A DNA stretch of 24,077 nt from Penium margaritaceum (Eukaryota > Streptophyta > Zygnematophyceae > Desmidiales > Peniaceae), in the NCBI GenBank assembly GCA_023375785.1, contig SZWC01004723.1:11820-35896 (forward strand). The letters run 5' to 3'. Position numbers and translations under genes: made by a program. Below are positions 19,954 through 24,077 of this stretch, piece after piece. Below the pieces are notes generated by a model that searched no databases, was not told the origin of the DNA, and saw only the letters and a list, made by a program, of their open reading frames with translations. Position 1 is the stretch's first letter. The number at the start of each line of letters is the position of its first letter.

Positions 19954-20814
19954 TGTTACAAAAAGGGCAAAAAGGCAGATATGTCCCAAACCCATGTAGA
20001 GCATAACGACAGTGAGGGAGGGGAGAGATGCCACTCTCTCCCCTCCCCCACCGTCACCTTTGCTACTCTACACTACTGCTCTGCTCTGCTTTTGTGGTTT
20101 GGAGAGAGGGTAATCCCATGCCTCGCCCTGCCCACTGTGTACCTGTTCATGTCAGTGACCTATTGAGCTGCACCATATATATCAGCAGGGATTGCACTAT
20201 CACAGCGAGTGACTCAACGCAAGAGAAGAGATCAGGCAGGGTGCTGACGTGGAGAGGCGACGAAGTGCGAGCACAAGAAGCACAGAGGAGCCGGACACTC
20301 TCCGGACAAAGTTGGATAGTCGATCGAGAGATCGATTATAAAACTCAACTGAGGGTTCAGGAAAATCTATCTTCATGGGATCAACGGCTCACGACAAATG
20401 AATAAATCAAGAGGAGTTCCATGGATATGGGGGGGTTTCCGAGAGAACAACAAAGACTCGGTGTGACTGCACCCCAAGGACCTGCCGGCTCCTGGCGGCA
20501 GATTGCATAAGTGCAATAGTGCGTCTTGCACTATTCACCGTACGAAGCGAACGGCAGCGCAAGGTGTGCCGGAGCTTCAGGATTTAAAGAAGCGAGACTC
20601 AACGCTGTCACTTACTTGTTCCAAGGGGAGATGCTTTGAAACATTACATTTGTACCCGGGAACTGGAGTTGGACTTGTACTATATTTGAGTTATCGCATG
20701 CCAGGAGTTCCTGATGAACAAGACATCTGTGTTGGATCTTCAGAGCTGAATTGCAATTGGTTGCGCTGTTCTTGATCTCAGTCAACTACACTTGAACGAT
20801 CTCAATTTTCAACT
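19954..20814 (+). repeat. 3' LTR of element 2 (861 bp)
   Basis: Begins TGTTACAAAAAGGG, colinear with 14024-14885. The final base is T where the 5' copy has A (CAACT against CAACA), then TCAGG and in-phase satellite. Both hairpins (20016-20047, 20515-20535) and TATAAAA (20337-20343) are kept. Confidence 0.95.
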
Positions 20815-21781
20815 TCAGGCGCACTCAGACGCACTCAGGCGCACTCAGGCGCACTCAGGCCAAGTCAGGCGCAGTCAGGCGCAGTCAGGCGCAGTCAAGC
20901 GCAGTCAGGCGCACTCAGGGGCACTCAGGCACACTTAGGCGGACTCAGGCGCACTCAGGCGCACTCAGGCGCACTCAGGTGCACTCAAGCGCTCTCAGGA
21001 GCAGTCAGGCGCAGTCAGGTGCAGTCAGGCGCAGTCAGGTGCAGTGAGGCACAGTCAGGCGCAGTGAGGCGCAGTGAGGCGCAGTCAGGCGCATTCAGAC
21101 GCAGTCAGGCACAGTCAGGCGCAGTTAGGTGCAGTCAGGCGCACTCAGGGGCACTCAGGCGCACTCAGGTGCACTCAGCCGCACTCAGGCGCACTCAGGC
21201 GCATTCGAGCGCAGTGAGGCGGAGTCAGGAGCAGTCACGCGCAGTCAGGCGCAGTCAGGCGCACTCAAGCGCACTCAGGCGCACTCACGCGCACTCAGGC
21301 GCACTCAGGCGCAGTCAGGCGCAGTGAGGCGCAGTCAGGCGCAGTCAGGAGCAATCAGGCGCAGTCAGGCGCAGTGAGGCATAGTCAGGCGCAGTCAGGC
21401 GCAGTCATGCGCAGTCAGGCACGGTCAGGCGCAGTCAGGCGCAAGTCAGGCGCACTCAAGCGCACTCAGGCGCACTCAGGCGCACTCAGGCGCACTCAGG
21501 CGCGCTCAGGCGCACTCAGGCGCACTCAGGCACACTCAGGCGCACTCAGACGTACTCAGGCGCAGTCTGGCACAGTCTGGCGCAGTCAGGCGCAGTCAGG
21601 CGCAGTCAGGCGCAGTCAAGCGCAGTCAGGCGTAACTCAGGCGCACTCAGGCGCACTCAGGCGCACTCAGGCGCACTCAGGCGCACTCAGGCGCACTCAG
21701 GCGCAGTCATGCGAAGTCATGCGCAGTCAGGCGCACTCAGACGCACTCAGGCGTACTCAGGCGCACACAGGCGCACTCAGG
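20815..21781. repeat. 10-bp satellite array, block D
   Basis: About 97 decamers continuing the array to the right of element 2, again in AC and AG runs. It has 11-mers at 21438 (GGCGCAAGTCA) and 21629 (GGCGTAACTCA), both at AG-to-AC changes. The unusual pair TGCGAAGTCA-TGCGCAGTCA (21710-21729) also occurs at 13542-13561. The array stops at ...CTCAGG against the candidate LTR end at 21782. Confidence 0.95.
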
Positions 21782-21989
21782 TGATGGAGAGCAAGGCACA
21801 GCAGCTGGGGCGTGAAAGGTCATTAAAGTCAAGGTCAGAAAAAAACAATAAGCACCCAAGCGACATTATAGTATTCTGCCAAGGTTGGCACACCTAGAGT
21901 CATACCACCCAAAATCTAGACTATGGGGTACAGGGCACCATCCTCTCTCAATCAGGCGATAAGCCATCCTGCAGTTTTACTAAGCCAGC

Positions 21990-22045
21990 GGGGTTGAACC
22001 TGGGACTTCCACATGACGTGGTCATCCCCGGTGGCTATCCACGTG
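21990..22045 (-). other. tRNA-like A/B box segment (possible SINE fragment)
   Basis: On the minus strand GGTTCAACCCC (22000-21990) fits the RNA polymerase III B-box consensus GGTTCRANYCC. About 35 bases upstream, TAGCCACCGGGG resembles an A box with one mismatch. Between them CCACGTCATGTGG forms a short hairpin where an anticodon arm would be. It does not fold as a proper tRNA. Either a tRNA-derived SINE piece caught in the LTR or chance. Confidence 0.3.
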
Positions 22046-22178
22046 ACGGCAGAGGCCCGGCCGCGACCGGACCTGAACTCGGACCCAGCGTCCACCAGTC
22101 TCGCCACGCAACCAACTGCAGGAGGTCATCGGCCCAAATAGCACTCAGCGGCGGCCCTGTCCCCGTCCTGCCGCGCAT

Positions 22179-22192
22179 ACACACACACACAC
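22179..22192. repeat. (AC)7 microsatellite
   Basis: Perfect AC dinucleotide run inside the candidate LTR of element 3. Confidence 0.9.
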
Positions 22193-22215
22193 CCGCAGAG
22201 GGACAAAACTCAACA

Positions 22216-22224
22216 CTCTCCCAT
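22216..22224 (-). other. Candidate polypurine tract, element 3
   Basis: Minus strand ATGGGAGAG immediately followed by TGTTGAG. Position and composition fit a plus-strand primer; it is less G-rich than those of elements 1 and 2. Confidence 0.6.
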
Positions 22225-22266
22225 GGACCGAATGCGTGCATGTGTGTGAATGCGCCGTGGGACCAG

Positions 22267-24077
22267 TCATACTCGTGTAGTAGTGCAACGTGTCATGCCA
22301 ATGCCATGTACATTGTCTTGGAAGAAAGCGCGAGACAGTGACTTGGTCAAGAAGTCAGCAAGCTGCTTTTTTGTGCGCACGTCCACCACACTAATGATGC
22401 CACGAGCGAGCAGGTCACGAATGAAATNACCATCATTGCGTGCGATGGCCTGTGCGCTTGTGCTGTCACACTTGATGGGAATGTGCGAGAGAGGAACATG
22501 CAGCTCACATAACAAGCGATGCAGCCATGCAGCCTCACATGCAGCAGACCCCAGAGCCATGTACTCAGCCTCTGCTGTGCTGCGTGCTACACATCCTTGC
22601 TTGCCACTGCGCCAAGAGACAGCTGTGCCTCCAAGAAGAAAGACGTACCCTCCTCGACTCCGAGCATCTGCATCACTCGCCCAGTCACTGTCACTGTATC
22701 CCTCAATGGGCACGGGGACCGGTCCGACACCATCAAACCCTTCAACCACCACCGGTCCCGGTCGGGCTCGGAACTCTAGGCCCATGTCTGGAGTGTTCAC
22801 CACGTACCGTAAGACATGAACTGCAGCATCGTGGTGCCCACTCCTAGGAGCCTGTGCATGCTGCGCCAGGATGTTCACGGGGCAGGCAACATCCGGGCGC
22901 GTGGTGGTGGAGACGTACATGAGGCACCCCAAGATTGCCTGGTAGGGCGTCGGAGGGGCCTCACTCCCTAGACGCTCAGAAGCGATGCGCTTCACAAGAA
23001 CTTGACCATCAGGGGTCATCGGCGTCGAGGCATGGCGGACACGCTGGAGGTCATCAGAAAACCTCTCTACCAGCATGCGCACATACCTCTCCTGGTGCAC
23101 ACGTAGTGTTCCTTGAGGACGAGAGCGCTCGATCTGCATGCCGAGGAACATGTCCGCCTCTCCCAGGTCCTTCATCTGATATTGTGTCCGCAAGAGCTCC
23201 TTCACGGCAGTCACAGCCGGCAGACTGGGTGATGCAATCAAGAGGTCATCAACATAGACAAGGACATACACGGGACACTTCGGTGTGCCACCGATGAACA
23301 GCGCAGGGTCTGCTGTGCTCTGACGAAACCCACCTCTAGACAAGGTGCTAGAAATCTCCTTGTTCCAACATCGAGGTGCCTGCTTGAGGCCGTACAGGGC
23401 CTTCCGCAGGCGGCACACTCGGTTTGTACCATCCTCGAACTCTGGAGGCTGCACCATGTAAATCTCTTCCTCCAGAGTCCCATAGAGGAACGCATTGTTA
23501 ACGTCCATCTGATGCAACTCCCAGTCCCGGTGTGCCACAACACCAAACAATACCCTACTCGTTGGGTATTTGCCGACCGGAGCAAATGTGTCATGAAAAT
23601 CCTGACCGGGGACTTGGGAAAAGCCCTTTGCCGTGAGGCGGGCTTTGTACCGGTCTAGTGTCCCATCCTTTTTTTTCTTGGTCTTAAGCACCCACTTTGC
23701 ACCGACAGCCTTCCGTCCAGGTGGGAGCTCAACCAGCTCAAAGACCCCATGAGCCTTAAGGGCGTCCAGTTCCGCCTGACATGCCTTCTGCCACTCAACC
23801 TTGTCAGGGCGTCTGAGGGCATCTTTGACGGTGAGTGGATCAGGTAGAGGTGTTTGTCCCCCCTGAGTGGTCTGCGTTATGGTTCCACTTCCTGCATAGG
23901 AGCCCACTGGCGTCTCCATGAGGCCTGTCGCATCTTTGGCATGTGCTGACTCAAGCAAAAGCACGTGTGCACCACTTGGATGGTTGGGGTGCATGGTGAA
24001 TCCAAGTCCCCGTCGTGAGGGTGGAGGTCGCTCTCGAAGACGACCACCAGGAGCCCGGGAGAAGGGCTCGAACACCT
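22267..24077 (-). CDS. Copia pol, reverse transcriptase-RNase H part (partial at 5' end)
   Basis: About 602 codons, open through the right edge of the window and ending in TGA 22269-22267. The first about 80 residues are the linker after integrase. The reverse transcriptase starts with WQKACQAELDALK and has GAKWVLKTKKK, DRYKARLTAKGFSQ, MDVNNAFLYG (catalytic Asp), ALYGLKQAPRCWN and YVDD (23256-23245, about residue 274). RNase H begins around YSDSDW (22698-22681, about residue 460) and has STAEAEY and CDSTSAQ. At about residue 550 the single N of the window (22428) lies in a codon NAT. The roughly 13 residues expected between ARNDG and HFIRD are absent (VLHDRTKHVKRQY-type block in element 2), without loss of frame. 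Apart from that the protein looks intact. It copies the element RNA into DNA in the particle. Confidence 0.92.
   Translation of the reverse strand, partial: VFEPFSRAPGGRLRERPPPSRRGLGFTMHPNHPSGAHVLLLESAHAKDATGLMETPVGSYAGSGTITQTTQGGQTPLPDPLTVKDALRRPDKVEWQKACQAELDALKAHGVFELVELPPGRKAVGAKWVLKTKKKKDGTLDRYKARLTAKGFSQVPGQDFHDTFAPVGKYPTSRVLFGVVAHRDWELHQMDVNNAFLYGTLEEEIYMVQPPEFEDGTNRVCRLRKALYGLKQAPRCWNKEISSTLSRGGFRQSTADPALFIGGTPKCPVYVLVYVDDLLIASPSLPAVTAVKELLRTQYQMKDLGEADMFLGMQIERSRPQGTLRVHQERYVRMLVERFSDDLQRVRHASTPMTPDGQVLVKRIASERLGSEAPPTPYQAILGCLMYVSTTTRPDVACPVNILAQHAQAPRSGHHDAAVHVLRYVVNTPDMGLEFRARPGPVVVEGFDGVGPVPVPIEGYSDSDWASDADARSRGGYVFLLGGTAVSWRSGKQGCVARSTAEAEYMALGSAACEAAWLHRLLCELHVPLSHIPIKCDSTSAQAIARNDGXFIRDLLARGIISVVDVRTKKQLADFLTKSLSRAFFQDNVHGIGMTRCTTTRV

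Larger units (their letters stand above)
14024..20814 (+). mobile_element. Nearly full-length Ty1/Copia LTR retrotransposon (element 2)
   Basis: 5' LTR 14024-14885, primer-binding site 14888-14900, gag-pol 15015-19703, polypurine tract 19945-19953, 3' LTR 19954-20814. Flanks are TTAGG (14019-14023) and TCAGG (20815-20819), a 5-bp duplication with one change, and the decamer phase agrees. The LTRs differ at about 32 of 862 positions by eye (about 4%), so it is younger than element 1. The polyprotein is closely related to that of element 1 throughout, while the LTRs share only part of U3. All DD35E, protease, YVDD and RNase H key residues are present. The frame has two frameshifts and six stop codons, so it is probably inactive or dependent on help in trans. 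Confidence 0.96.
21782..22215 (-). repeat. Candidate 3' LTR of element 3 (434 bp)
   Basis: On the minus strand it starts TGTTGAGTTTTG directly after a purine run and ends CTCTCCATCA against satellite. On the plus strand this reads TG...CA with TCAGG (21777-21781) as a possible left target duplication. The partner LTR is outside the window, so the limits are inferred from the ends alone. It contains an (AC)7 tract and a tRNA-like promoter segment. No gene is seen. Confidence 0.5.
21782..24077 (-). mobile_element. Third Copia retrotransposon, 3' part, minus strand
   Basis: From right to left: the open reverse transcriptase/RNase H frame (24077-22267), a 42-base gap, a polypurine tract (22224-22216) and a candidate 3' LTR (22215-21782) that ends where the satellite begins. 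The coding sequence belongs to a different Copia lineage from elements 1 and 2, with different spacing and motifs such as EEEIYMVQPPEF and AVSWRSGKQG. It shows no stop or frameshift over about 600 codons, so it is probably the youngest element. Integrase, gag, primer site and 5' LTR lie beyond the window. Confidence 0.85.

Overview
This is a repeat-only stretch of a large eukaryotic genome; I see no host gene. The best clue to the organism is the primer-binding site of two LTR retrotransposons (TGGTATCAGAGC). It is complementary to the 3' end of the plant-type initiator tRNA-Met and not to the animal or yeast versions. A green-lineage genome (alga, charophyte or land plant) is therefore likely. 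This is an inference, and I cannot name a species.

The substrate is one long tandem array of a 10-bp satellite with two main monomers, GGCGCACTCA ('AC type') and GGCGCAGTCA ('AG type'). It survives as four blocks: 36-365, 7147-10308, 11053-14023 and 20815-21781, about 7.4 kb or roughly 740 monomers. The blocks become one array once the insertions are removed. It has higher-order structure: AC and AG monomers come in runs, and some marker-monomer strings recur 1 to 2.3 kb apart. Bases 1-35 hold no recognisable feature.

Four insertions interrupt the array. (1) 366-7146 is a full-length but badly decayed Ty1/Copia element on the plus strand: LTRs of 892 and 895 bp differing by about 6%, ten in-frame stops, about five frameshifts, a lost zinc-knuckle cysteine and a lost integrase glutamate. 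(2) 10309-11052 is a 744-bp island with TG...CA ends and a 5-bp target duplication, probably a solo LTR. (3) 14024-20814 is a second Copia element on the plus strand: LTRs of 862 and 861 bp differing by about 4%, with few breaks and all integrase catalytic residues present. Its coding region is clearly related to that of element 1, but its LTRs are mostly different. (4) 21782-24077 is the 3' part of a third, more distant Copia element on the minus strand. It has an uninterrupted reverse transcriptase/RNase H frame that runs off the window and a candidate 434-bp 3' LTR against the satellite.

Each Copia element follows the usual plan: LTR, initiator-tRNA primer site, gag with a CCHC knuckle, aspartic protease, DD35E integrase, YVDD reverse transcriptase, RNase H, polypurine tract, LTR. 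Elements 1 and 2 cannot make a complete polyprotein without suppressing several stops, so any recent movement would have needed proteins supplied in trans. The most interesting signals are the structured, frame-invariant decamer array, the near-identical phase of the Copia insertions within the decamer, a hairpin shared by the two LTR families that shows paired substitutions, a possible second tRNA contact site downstream of the primer site, and stop codons at the same integrase codon in both families.
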